Shown here: piece by piece, positions 22,071-34,294 of the stretch
Layout of the letters: each line of letters starts with the position of its first letter
How positions within the stretch are numbered: the stretch's first letter is position 1
From: Miscanthus floridulus
Lineage: Eukaryota; Streptophyta; Magnoliopsida; Poales; Poaceae
Direction: 5' to 3'
Assembly (NCBI RefSeq): GCF_019320115.1
Contig: NC_089587.1
Span: 80,769,957-80,833,956 of the forward strand
DNA: 64,000 bases
Program-made: the position numbers and the translations under genes
The notes under the pieces: generated by a model
Told to the model about the DNA's origin: nothing
Databases searched by the model: none
The model's input: the letters and a program-made list of their open reading frames with translations, nothing else

Positions 22071-22329
22071 GACATGGCGAACAGATAGAAGGCATAGTTC
22101 TCCCCCAGAGGGGCTAGTTAGTTAAATAGGTTGGGAGATCATTTTTGTAATAATTGAACAAGTTCCAACCCTTGTGTTTTGTTCAAACAAGTCTATTCTT
22201 TTTATTTCAGTGTGAACAAATTTGTTTTTTCCCTTTTTATGTATAAAAAGGGGTTAATGAGTTCTGACCCTTCCGTTTGTTAAGACCGGAGAGCTCGGGG
22301 TGTGAGTGAATAAACTCTGATCATGCTGG

Positions 22330-25300
22330 TATGGTAGAACCGCCTAATCTAATGCCCCCTAGGAGTGCTCGTCTTCCATTAGACACTAAGCACTCGAAGC
22401 AGGTGGTAAGCAATCAGAGTTCCTTTTTCCATCTTTCATCTTTTTGTTCTTACTACGGTGCTAGAATTTAGACAAGCCATATCGGATTTCCCAGCGATTC
22501 GTGAATCAATGCCCCTAGCTAGGTACCCCGAAAACACATGCCCCGCTTGTACCCTAGGCACAAGCAGGACCAACCCAACACCCTTCTGTCATAGGGTCTA
22601 GGTCCCCATCCAAACTTGGACTCCAAGCCCCTACTCCTAAGTCTCAGACTCAGTGCGGTGCAAGGACCTCCACCATCTCTGCCTCCAATCAGTCGGTTCG
22701 GAAAGAGCTAGAACCCACGACAAGAGAGCAATAAGTCTTCCAAGCACCCATACCTAAGTATGTGCTCGGGATAATAAGTCTGTGACTTGCCTAGCATCTT
22801 ATGCAACGGCTGGTGCTTAACCGACACAGACAGGGAAAGCAGTGTAACCAAGCTATGCCCCACTGCCGCAGGACACAACCTCTTACACCCACCAATACCC
22901 AAACCATATCCCTGCCTGGTCACCATTTTTCCTTTCCACCATTTATATTTTCCAAGTGATAATAATACAGTAATATATTTCCTATATCTCGCGAATGACA
23001 GGCAATCGCTCGACTTCTACCGGAGTCCTATAGCATAGCAATCTACATGATCCTATCATACTAGTAAGACTCAAGGATAAAGATATATATGCAAGTGGGT
23101 TTCATTCAACTCCTTAAAACTTAATGCACAAATATAATTTAAAGTGCAACAAAATGAGAGTTATGCACCGGGGCTTGCCTGGGTAAAATATAACCAAAAG
23201 TTAGCATTCCATTATGGCGACACAATCTCTAAAAGCACCATTCTCCCACAACTCTCGATGACTCCATGATCCATTGACGTCCCTATTATGATATGCAATG
23301 CGATGCAATGCAAAGACGTAATTAATCAACTAAAATCATGACTCGTAAAATATGATTTATGCGTCTTAAGTTAACGAGCTAGTTCTAATGACTAATGTAC
23401 TAAGCTACGTATCCAAGTTGGCGAATAAGGCATTATTTCCCAACAAAGGTTTAGTTATACAAACTCAAGTTGTTTCTTTGTTCCATTCTATCAATTTAAT
23501 CTTTATTCGAAATGGGCATCATTATCTATCTAGCAACTAATTATTCTAGGGCTATAAAAATTATAGTGAGTAGCTAATCATATTAATAATTTACTGTAAA
23601 ATTTTTAGAGTTAATACTATCACCGCAAATTAATTATATAGCTTCCAAGAATATTATCAAACTATGTGAACAAACTATACTAACAGATAGATCATGAATT
23701 TAGGAGCCTAACAAAATTGGTTTCATAATTTATGGTCAACTACACAAATTTATATAGATTTTACAAGTTTGTTTCCGAAACTAATTAACACTTGCTTTAT
23801 AAAACTAAAAGGGCCACCGACCACCTATTCGGCCCAGCGGATGCACGGCCGAGGTGCTCAACGTGCGCATGCGGCCCAGGCATAGGAGGCACCAGGCCGG
23901 CCCTAGCGGGCACGGGCATGACTGGCGGCCCACCGGTGTGCTCGATGCAGCGGCCCAAGGCCGGCCCAAGTGTGCAGGCGTGGACGTACGCGGCCTAGGC
24001 GTGGGCGGCATGCGACCGGCCCAGCGGGGCGTAGAGCAGGCCATGGCCACGGAGACATAGGATGAGCAGCCCAATAGGCTAGCCCACGCGGACGAGCCCA
24101 TAGGTGCGATGGCAAATTTGCACGAGGGCCCCCGAGTTCTCAAATCAACCCGCAGTACAAATGCACTATTCATGCGAGTCACGTATTTTACACCTAGAAC
24201 TCTGTACAAACTTTCTACTTGGATTCTTACCCTTCTCTCTCCCACGGCAAAATAGAGGAACAGAGGAGCACCGGCTCTAGTCGATTCCTGCCGGTGGAAC
24301 GGCGACCAGGCGGCACAGGAGTAGCGTTGGACCCGCCCGTGTGCACGGGCATCGGCGATGTGGCCAAAGGCGGCCCATGACACCCTAGCCTCACACACGT
24401 GCAGCTAGCCAAGGGGTGACGGTGTGGCGCGACAGGAGATGGAGCGGCGCAACACGAGGATGCACCGATGGCGAACTACGGAAGGTGCAGCGACGGCGGA
24501 GGTGGAGCGGCGCGGGTCTAAGCAGCCCGGGCATGCTGTGGACTTGCGCGCTCATCCACACGGTGGCAGCAGTGGAAGCAGCCACGGCGGTGTGGAGGAG
24601 CGAGGAGAGACGAACGGCGTGGGGGGAACAACAGGAGCTGGGACCACAGCTCCAGCGCGGAACCAAGGGAGCCTCACACACGGGAAAGAGCCAGCACCGG
24701 TGGACGTAGCCATGGCGGAGCGTTGTGGCTCGGTACGATAGGCATGGCCATAGCAGGGTGCGGCATGCTCGCGTGCGGTGCTTGGTGCTCGATGGAGGCA
24801 AGGTGGGGCTATGCACGGCAGTGGCATTGGGGGCGCAGCGGGAGCTCGGGCGCTGGGCAATGGAGGTGAAGCTACGATGGGAGCGGAAGGCATAGTGATG
24901 GTGGCCTAGCGACGTTGCTACTGAGGCGCATGGTGGAATGGCACGTGGGGCAATGGCGGCTCTGGAGGGGCAGCGCCATGGGCTTCGGTCCAGCGCATCC
25001 GCAGGGGCAGGGTGACGGTAGGCGCGAGATGCTGTGATGGCGGGCGTGGCCATGGCGATTTCTGTGGAGCAGCGGGCATGGCATGCGCCGGTGACCAAAG
25101 TAGTAGCTCGGGCAGCTGCGCAGCGACGAAGGAGCAGGGAGAGAGTCACGCACGGGCGTCGTTGAGCTACGGTGCGTAGATGCAGCGAGGCATGTTGGGG
25201 TCGGTGGCACGAGGAGCAGGCCAAGGTGACGTGGCCACAGCAAGCATTAGCTAGAGACAGAGAATAGGGCAAGGATGAGTGGAGAGCATGTGAGAGTGTG

Positions 25301-26152
25301 TGAGCAGGGCGAGAGCAGCTTGACGTCCTCAAGAAGCAGAGGAAGGGGCAGCAGCATGTGTGGCCTGGCACAACGTGGCCGGAAGTGACGCCTACACGCG
25401 CATAGAACATGAAGGGACACGGCGCGGTAGGGACAGAACCACGTGCTCTGCTAGCATAGGCAGGCTGAGTTAATGCAAGGAGACGACGTGGCAAGCAGTA
25501 AGGGCAGGAAAGCAAGCAAAACCGTACATGGCAGCAGCAGCAAGGACAAGGGTAGGGCCAACGAGGACGCAAGCGCACATGGGTGGCCGACAGTGTCGCA
25601 TCAGTGCTGGGACCAAGACGTGACGCGAGATTGTAGGAGCACAGCGTAGAACGAGGCAGTGGCAGCGGTCGGAACGACGTCGTGCATGCTTTTAAAAGTG
25701 AACCGAAAACAACTTACTAAGGCGACGAAGGCGTAAGTACACACTTTGATGCAACCAATCGTACTAAACACGAAACTAAGATTTAGAAAATTTTGTTAGA
25801 ATTCAAATGCCGAAAATAACATTTTATCTACTAAACTTGCACTTCAAACTTTTATCTAAATATGAATTACCAGCTATATTTTATTTGGTTTACAAAAATT
25901 GTTTTTTCACACTTAATCCCATAGAACAAACCATCCGCTACTTATTTGCTAGAATTGTTGTCAGACATTCCTAAATATCTTTACGCACTGAGTAACTTGG
26001 GCATTTATTTGAGTCTACAAAACTGAGTCACACCGAATTCGCTTATCGCTTCAAGTATGTTTTAAATAAAAAATCTGAGAAACTCGCTTCGGAAATTTTT
26101 CTTAGGCCTAAATCGCGGTGCTAAACAAGCTCGTAACACCAGAGGTGTTACA
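22330..26152 (-). repeat. Left LTR of LARD-like element (3823 bp)
   Basis: It runs from TATGGTAGAACCGCC to CACCAGAGGTGTTACA. Compared with the right LTR it lacks about 666 bases after 22398 and a 219-base duplication; otherwise both LTRs can be followed side by side over their whole length. Open frames in its GC-rich middle (for example 24391-25578 on the minus strand) are low-complexity and not supported as genes. Confidence 0.85.
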
Positions 26153-26170
26153 ACCAACCCCCTTAAAAAG
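26153..26170 (-). other. Polypurine tract of LARD-like element
   Basis: On the minus strand, CTTTTTAAGGGGGTTGGT lies directly before the LTR start TGTAACACC. A G-rich purine tract at this place is the plus-strand primer for reverse transcription. The call rests on position and composition. Confidence 0.65.
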
Positions 26171-27950
26171 AATATCATCCTGAGATTCGAAGCAAGAACC
26201 AAAAGAGGGGAAACACGATTACATTCTATAGATCATGGATTACACGATAGATAACACGACTTCGAATACTAAACCACATGGGGATCTAGGGATACATGGT
26301 TTAGAGTGACCTAATACAACTAAGACTTAATCTAGAAGTTGAGATAGATGAGGGCAATAGAGAAACAACAAGATAATGAGTATCCAAAACATGACATAGG
26401 TCCAACAGATCCAGAAACAGTCGACTGAGAAGTCAAACATCATGAACCCAAAGGCCAAACTACCCAAGGGAACTTGAACTTCTTTGATAAACTAGATTCT
26501 TTCTTCTCCTCAGATTACACCATCACCTCAGACTAATGAACCTAGCTTCATAATGTCGACTAGATTTCGTAGCTCTGCTCCGAATGCGAGGGGAATGGAA
26601 ATGAAGAAGAAGAGCAAGGACCAAGGGTATCTTATAGCAGCAAACGGAGGTGGGGCGTAACACACCAAAAGCGGATGCGGCGGGGATGGGATACACAGAT
26701 GGTTCATGCTGTGGAGATAAGGTCGGACATGGTGTGCTTCCTGCGTGAGCGGGCAGAGGATAAGGGTGGGGAGAGGAGAGGGGGGCTCGCTCGATGAGGC
26801 AGGCGTGTGGATGGCCGTGTCCCCAAAAGAAGAAAGAAGAGAGGGTGAAGAGGGGGGGTTCGGTACGGGGGACAAGGGTGCGGGGTAGAGAGCCGAACGG
26901 ATGCTAGGAAAAGGAAAACGCACAGTGCACAAGGACGGCGAGTGCGGCACGATGCTGTGGCCACGTGAGAATGGGGAGCTAGAGGGCCTGACATAGACGG
27001 CGTCCGCAGGGCACGTAGCGAAACAATCCGGCAGGCGTAGCGTGGTCAACTAAACACGGGGCTTGGGACTTGACGTCCACTCAGGCTTTTACAATCACTC
27101 CTGACTACCCAAGGCTAACTTTCCTTACTACTCTTCTTTTTATTTTCCTTACTTAACCACATCCGTCTTTCATGCAGACTAAGACCATGTCCTACATTCT
27201 TTCTCCAAAACCATGTTCTCTTGCTTTCTTTGATAGAACACTATTTCATCAACCCATTGTGGATTTCCCATCTGAACACCCGAATATTTCCAAGAAATAT
27301 TTGTAGCAAAAGGGTATGGCAGTGTAATTTGGTAAGGGTACTTGACTACTTGGTCAACAACCTCTATACCAGCGCGTGCCGAGCAGCATCACCATGTGGC
27401 AGCTGTTCCACAGGCGCCCTCGGTTTCGTCGTGGCACTGTAAGCTATTAACCAAAGGAGTATTGCAAGGAAAGACTCAACAACAAGGGTTCCCTTCACAA
27501 CAAGGGACAAGGAATTTAAATCCAACGGCAGATTTGATTTAAAGAGATTCATGTGTTCTGCTAGGACATCCATAATTAGTCGAGACAATGTCCTATGTTC
27601 TCCAATCACCACTGGTTTGCTAACCTTTGAATGATAACTTCTTTTGTAACCCACTTAATATTGCCCTTAAAAACTCTAAGCACATTTAACAAAACTTAAG
27701 GTAGATGAACTCAATAAACATAGTGAAATAAATAAATTGCACATTCCAACGATCTAATACGGGTACATCATACAGGCAGGCTCCCATTCATGGCACATGC
27801 TTCAGCTTCCCTACGGTGGACGATCTCAACAACTACGGAGCAACAACAATGGCAAGAGTACAATACCGGAGGACAACGACGAAAAGCACTACTACTATGG
27901 GTATAGCATCCCAAGGCGACTAATCTACTTGGGACCACGCATTTTCATTC
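26171..27950. other. LARD interior, non-coding
   Basis: No conserved reading frame is visible. Minus-strand open frames at 26528-27049 are Pro/Ser-rich and have no recognisable domain. Confidence 0.5.
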
Positions 27951-27959
27951 CAGGGCTCA

Positions 27960-28880
27960 GTGAATTCTTCTACTTCCCTAGCTATGGATCTGCCTCTTCT
28001 CTTGGTAATGGCTGAGTGAGAGGAACCAAGGGTTATACTTCTAACACTTCTAAGGGTGGAGGTGCTGGCGACACTGCAACACCAGTTCTCCTTCTTTATG
28101 GTGGGTGGATAGGGATTCCCTCCATGATCAAGGGATCCTACCATTCCACAACCAGCGTCCTTCGCTTGGCCCTAGTGACAAGATAGGCCTCACCCAACTG
28201 ATGAACATGCCGATCTTCAGCCTCCTTCAGAGCTTCCGACATGGTAGTGTCCTGGCTCTCAGCAGCTGCCGCACTGGCATGCGCTTTGGTGAGCTACACT
28301 TGGAGCATCCGGGTGAAGATCTCAGCTTCCTTGGCTTGATGGAGACACTTCCTCATCTCCGAGGCTTGCCGGTCATACTGCTCATCCAGAGCAAGCAGGT
28401 ACATGGTCAAGTGCACCACGGTTGGACTATCCTCTTGCGTATCCCACCCTTGCAAAGCCTCCATGCGAGCCCACCATGCCCGTCGATTCTTGTCTAAAGG
28501 TGGAAAGAACCTCATGGGGGTACGGGCAATGGGCTCTTCATAGATTTAGCAAAGGTACAGCAAGGCTTTGTGGGCCACAACCTAGTAGGTGTCGACGAAG
28601 CAAAACTCAGTTGTGGTCACACTCCAGGCTTCAGTGAGGTCGGCGAACTCTTTACTCTTCCCGATGTAGACGGTAACCTCACACCGCTCGGTGCCATGCT
28701 CCTTATACTCACAACCCTTATACTCGGGATGATCTTTGACTCTGAGCTTTTGTAGGGTGGCATGTAGGATTCTGGGAAAACCCTCAATGTTCAGGCAGTA
28801 ACTACTAACCTAGGCTCTTGCCATTCCTAGCGGTTGTTGCAAGGAAGGCTGAGTGAAAAGCTTGTTCAAAGGGAAAGTTA
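27960..28880 (-). pseudogene. LARD-internal coiled-coil ORF, broken
   Basis: One minus-strand frame can be followed for about 300 codons with several stops. It contains NIEGFPRILHATLQKLRVKD, VTVYIGKSKEFADLTEAW, then MRFFPPLDKNRRAWWARMEAL, LLALDEQYDRQASEMRKCL and AEIFTRMLQV, a helical segment likely to form a coiled coil. Similar uncharacterised proteins are, as far as I remember, annotated often in sorghum and sugarcane genomes, consistent with an element-borne gene. No protease or polymerase motif is present. At least two stops are at codons expected to encode Gln (TAG near 28590, TAA near 28545). Its function is unknown. Confidence 0.5.
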
Positions 28881-29588
28881 GGTGAGCTAAAGTGCACCGA
28901 GTGGTGGTACCAATAGCTAAGCCAGGCTCTACTTATAAAGGCAAAGCATTCAGTGGTCCTGGTACAATCCACTAGGGTTCCCGCATGGGATCACTATGAG
29001 TGAATGACCAAAATTCCACGCATTCGAGGTGAGCGATGTCCGAGGCCATTTCTGACTAGTATGACTATAAGGCAAGTGTCCGATAAGAGCACAAAAAAAG
29101 AGTACAGGGAGACATGGGTCATGACAAGCGTGAACCACGGGCGAACATGAAGCACGATGCCACAGTGCAGAAATAACTCCAGAACAGGAATGGTCAGTCG
29201 TGCACAATACGACACGCGTGACACCTATGGATGGCATATCTACAAGCAATATGAGCGCTACAAAGCACAAATAGGATATGCATGAATGCATGTCCTATAT
29301 GTCCTTCCACTGTTACCAACATATAAGGCAACTATTCTCAAATTTTTGGCACATCGTTCTCTCCCTATAACTAGTTGATACTATCGGACTATGCTCGGTG
29401 TTAGTGTACCTATAGAAAAATTGATTAAACCTACCTAAGTCAGCAGAGTGCCATCTATCCTGGATACCTAACCATAGTAATAGGGCTACTTATATAACTT
29501 CGCATATAACGTCCTAACTTTTTGAAAAGTATTTGTTGTCAAATTTTATTTTAGAAAAAGGTTTTCAAAGCTTTATTTCCTCATTTAT

Positions 29589-29600
29589 TCTCTGATACCA
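29589..29600 (-). other. Primer-binding site of LARD-like element
   Basis: The minus strand reads TGGTATCAGAG two bases after the end of the right LTR. This is complementary to the 3' end of initiator tRNA-Met, the usual primer of plant LTR retrotransposons, and it fixes the orientation of the element. Confidence 0.85.
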
Positions 29601-29602
29601 CC

Positions 29603-32600
29603 TATGGCATAACCGCCTAATCTAATACCTTCTAGGAGTGCTCATCTTTTATTAGACACTAAGCACTCGAAGGAGGACACTAAATTACATGGTTCCATCG
29701 GGCACACCCCAGGGGAGAACCGAAAATCCACATTTTTCTATTAGGATCACAAATGAGAGAATAAAACTTACATCATTCTTAACCATTTCTTACATCTCTT
29801 TACATGTAACATCAGAGTATAACATTTATTATTTAACAGTGAAATGTATTCATATTATCAGAGTTATGAACAATTTAATGTAACAGCAGATTATAAATAT
29901 GTGATCAGAATTACAACAAAAATAATTATCTATTCATGGCATGATGAAGCATTGATATGTAAACTATGACAACCGTTTATAAACTTTCATTTATAAAAAA
30001 CATTTAGTGAGAGTTATAAATAAAAACTATGATCGCAGCGTAAAGGAATCCTCTCTGAGCCCACCAGGAGGAATCCACACACAAAGGTTAGCTCTAGCAT
30101 CCACCTGTCACCTGCAACAGGGGGAAATAAAACCCTGAGTACTCAATTGTACTCAACAAGACTTACCTAATAGGAGGAAAGAAAAGATTCCAAGGATATG
30201 CAAGGCTATCTGACTTGTGGGTTTATTGCATCTGCAGGAAGCATTACTAAGCGTGCGTCCTTATATTCGATTTTTATTAGTAGTGCATTAGTTCATTAAC
30301 TAACCATTCTATGTAAGCACATGTGCTACTTTCAAGCAGGTGGTAAGCAATTAGAGTTCCTTTTTCCATCTTTCATCTTTTCGTTCTTACTACAATGCTA
30401 GAGTTTAGACAAGCCATATCGGATTTCCTGGTGATTTACGAATCAATGCCCCTAGCTAGGTACCCAAAAACACACGCCCCGCTTGTACCCTAGGCACAAG
30501 CAAGACCAACCCATCACCCTCCTGTCATGGGGTCTAGGTACCCGTCCAAACTTGGACTCCAAGCACCTACTCCTGAGTCTCGGACTCGGTGCGGTGCAAG
30601 GACCTCCACCATCCCCGCCTCCAATAGACAAGCCGTACCGGATTTCCTGACGATTTGCTAATCAATGCCTCTAGCTAGGTACTCCAAAAACACATGCCCC
30701 GCTTGTACCCCAGGCACAAGCAGGACCAACCCATCATCCTCCTATCATGGGGTCCAGGTCCCCATCCAAACTTAGACTCTATGCCCCCGCTCCTAAGTCC
30801 CAGACTCAGTGTGGTGCAAGGACCTCCACCATCCCACCTCCAATTAGTCGGTCTAGAAAGAGCAAGAACCCACGACAAGAGAGCAACAAGTCTTCCAAGC
30901 GCCCAAACCTAAGTATGTGCTCGGGATAATAAGTCTATGACTTGCCTAGCGACTTATGCAACGATTGGTCCTTAACCGACATAGACAGGGAAAGCAGTGT
31001 AACCAAGCTATGCCCCACAGCCGTACGACACAACCTCTTACACCCACCAATACCCAAACCATATCCCTACCCGGTCACCATTTTTCCTTTCCACAATTTA
31101 TATTTTCCAAGTGATAATAATACAGTAATATATTTCCTATATCTCGCGAGTGACATGCAATCACTCGACTTTTATCAAAGTCCTGTAGCATAGCAATCTA
31201 CATGATCCTGTCATACTAGTAAGACTCATAGGATAAAGATATATATATGGAAGTGGGTTTCATTCAACTCCTTAAAACTTAATGCACAAATATAATTTAA
31301 AGTGCAGCAAAATAGGGGTTATGCACCAGGGCTTGCCTGGCTAAAATATAACCAAAAGTTAGCATTCTATCAGGCGACATGATCTCCAAAAGCACCATTC
31401 TCCCACAACTCCCGATGACTCTGTGATCCATCGACGTCCCTATTATGATATGCAATGCGATGCAATGCAAAGATGTAATTAATACACTGAAATCATTACT
31501 AAGCTACGTATCCAAGTTGGCGAATAAGGCGTTATTTTCCAACAAAGGTTTAGTTATACAAACCCAAGTTGTTTCTTTGTTACATTCTATCAATTTAATC
31601 TTTATTCGAAATGGGCATCATTATCTATCTAGCAACTAATTATTCTAGAGCTATAAAAATTATAGTGAGCAGTTAATCATATTAATAATTTACTGTAAAA
31701 ATTTTAGAGTTAATACTATCACCGATTTATCACGAAAATTCCTACAAGTCTATATTTTTACAATATTAAGTATCTTAAATTAATTATATATCTTCCAAGA
31801 ATATTATCAAACTATGTGAAGAAACTATACTAACAGATAGATCATGATTTTAGGAGCCTAACAAAATTGGTTTCATAATTTTTGGTCAACTACACAAATT
31901 TATATAGATTTTACAAGTTTGTTTTCGAAACTAATTAACACTTGCTTTATAAAACTAAATGGGCCAGCAGACACCTATTCGGCCCAGCAGACGCGCGGCC
32001 CAGGTGCTCAACGTGCGCACATGTCCTAGGCGCGGGAGGCACCAGGTCGGCCCCGGCGGGCGTGGGCGTGAGCGGCCTAGGCACACACGGCCTAGTTAGC
32101 CAGACTGGTGGCCCACCGGCGCGCTTACTGCAGCGGCACGCGACCAGCCTAGCGAGGCGTGGAGCAGGCCACGATAGTGGAGACGTAGGGTGAGCAGCCC
32201 AATAGGCTGGCCCATGCGGACGAGCCCATAGGTGCGATGGCAAATTTGCATGAGGGCCCCCGAGTTCTCCTCAAATCAACTCGCAGTACAACTACACTAT
32301 TCATGCGAGTCACATATTTTACACCTAGAACCCTGTACAAACTTTCTACTTGGATTCTTACCCTTCTTTCTCCCATGGAAAAACAGAGGAACAGGGGAGC
32401 ACCGGCTCCGGCCGATTCCCACCGGTGGAATGGCGACCAGGCAGCACAGGAGCAGCGTCGGACCCGCCCGTGCGCACGGGCATCGGTGATGCGGACAAAG
32501 GCGGCCCATGGCACCCTAGCCACGCACGCGCATGGCTAGCCAAGGAGCGACGGTGGGGCGCAATAGGAGGCAGAGAAGCGCAACACAAGCATGCATCAAT

Positions 32601-34289
32601 GGTGAACTACGGAAGGCACAGCGATGGCGGAGGTGGAGCGGCGTGGGTCCACATAGCCCGGGCATGCTGTGGACTTGCACGCTCACGCGCACGGTGACAG
32701 CAGAGGAAGCGGCCATGATGGCGTGGAGGAGCAAGGCGAGGCGAATGGCATGGGGGGAACAGCAGGAGCTAGGACCGTGGCTCTAGCTTGGAACCAAGGG
32801 AGCCTCACGCGCGGGGAAGAGCCGGCACCAGCGGACGTAGCCATGGTGGAGCGCTGCGGACCGGTATGGTGGGTGTGGCCATAGCGGGGTGTGGCACGCT
32901 CGTGCGTGGTGCTTGGTGCTTAATGGAGGCAAGGCGAAGCTACACGTGGCAGTGGCGCTGGGGGCGCAGCGGGGGCTTGGGGCGCTAGGCAATGGAGGTG
33001 AAGCTGCGATGGGAGCGGAAGGCGCAGTGATGGTGGCTTAGTGATGGTGCTCCCAGGGCCCATGACAAAACGGTGCATGGGGTAATGACGTCTCTGGAGG
33101 GGCAGCACCATGGGCTTTGGTCCAGCGCATCCGTAGGGGCAGGGCGACGACAGGTGAGAGATGCTACGATGGCGGGCGCGGCCATGGCAATTTCTGCAGA
33201 GCAGCGGGCATGGCATGCACCAGCGACCGAGGCAGCAGCTCGGGCAGCTGCGTAGCAATGGAGGAGTAGGGAGGGAGTCGCTCGCGGGCACCGTTGAGCT
33301 GCAGCGTTCAGATGAAGCAATAGCACATCGGGGTCAGCGGCACGTGGAGCAGGCCAAGGCGATGTGGCCACAGCAAGCAGTAGCCAGAGAGGGAGAATAG
33401 GGCAAGGACGAGTGGAGAGCATGTGAGTGTGTGAGCAGGGCGAGAGCAGCTCGGCGTCCTCAAGAAGTAGAGGAAGGGGCAGCAGCATGTGCGGCCTGGC
33501 ACAACGTGGCTAGAAGCGACGCCTACACGCACATAGAACATGAAGGGACATGGCGTAGTAGGGATAGAACCACATGCTCTGCTAGCAAAGGCAAGGCTGA
33601 GTTAATGCGAGGAGACGACGTGGCAAGCAGTGAGGGCGGGAAAGCAAGCAAAACCATGCACGACAGCAACAGCAATGACGAGGGTGGGGCCGATGAGGAA
33701 GCAAGCGCACACGGGCGACCGGCAGTGTCGCAGCGGTGTTGGGACCAGGACATGACCCGAGATGGCAGGAGCACACGCAGAACGAGGCAGTGGCAGCGGA
33801 TGGAACGACGTCGCGCACGCGTTTAAAAGCGAACCGAAAACAACTTACTAATGCGATGAAGGCATAAGTACACACTTTGATGCAACCAATCATACTAAAC
33901 ATGAAACTAAGATTTAGAAAATTTTGTTAGAATTCAAACACCAAAAAATATTATTTTATCTACTAAACTTGCACTTCAAACTTTTATCTAAATATGAATT
34001 AACAGCTACATTTTATTTGGTTTACAAAAATTGTTTTTCACACTTAATCCCATAGAACAAACCATCCGCTACTTATTTGCTAGATTTGTTGTCAGACATT
34101 TCTAAATATCTTCACGCACTGAGTAACTTAACTTGGGCATTTATTTGAGTCTACAAAACTGAGTCACACCGGATTCGCTTATCGCTTCAAGTATGTTTTA
34201 AATAAAAAAATCCAAGAAACTCGCTTCAAAAATTTTTCTTAGGCCTAAATCACAATGCTAAGCAAGCTCGTAACACCAGAGGTGTTACA
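29603..34289 (-). repeat. Right LTR of LARD-like element (4687 bp)
   Basis: It runs from TATGGCATAACCGCC to ACCAGAGGTGTTACA. It contains about 666 bases (29672-30337) and a 219-base tandem duplication that are absent from the left LTR. In the element's own direction it is the 5' LTR. Confidence 0.85.
30407..30844. repeat. 219-bp tandem duplication in right LTR
   Basis: Copies start with AGACAAGCC at 30407 and 30626. Both contain the CTAGCTAGGTAC, CCCGCTTGTACCC and CGGTGCAAGGACC landmarks (GTGGTGCAAGG in the second). The left LTR has one copy, so the duplication arose in, or was lost from, only one LTR. Confidence 0.8.
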
Positions 34290-34294
34290 GCTGG

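Larger units (their letters stand above)
22330..34289 (-). mobile_element. Nested non-autonomous LTR element (LARD-like), 12 kb
   Basis: This insertion lies within the 3' region of the gypsy element and is flanked by the 5-base duplication GCTGG (22325-22329 and 34290-34294). The host sequence reads across (ATGCTGGTA/GCTGGTAAGC). Long direct repeats at both ends (22330-26152 and 29603-34289) are the LTRs. On the minus strand each starts TGTAACACC. A primer-binding site TGGTATCAGAG follows the right LTR, and a purine-rich tract precedes the left one, so the element points to the minus strand. The 3.4 kb interior has no recognisable protease, RT or integrase. Long LTRs with no pol fit the LARD definition. 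Confidence 0.85.

Noticed and set aside
24391..25578. 395-codon minus-strand open frame in the left LARD LTR
   Set aside because: It is Cys/Ser/Pro/Arg-rich without motifs, lies in GC-rich LTR sequence, and the homologous part of the other LTR is broken into short frames. High GC content explains its length.
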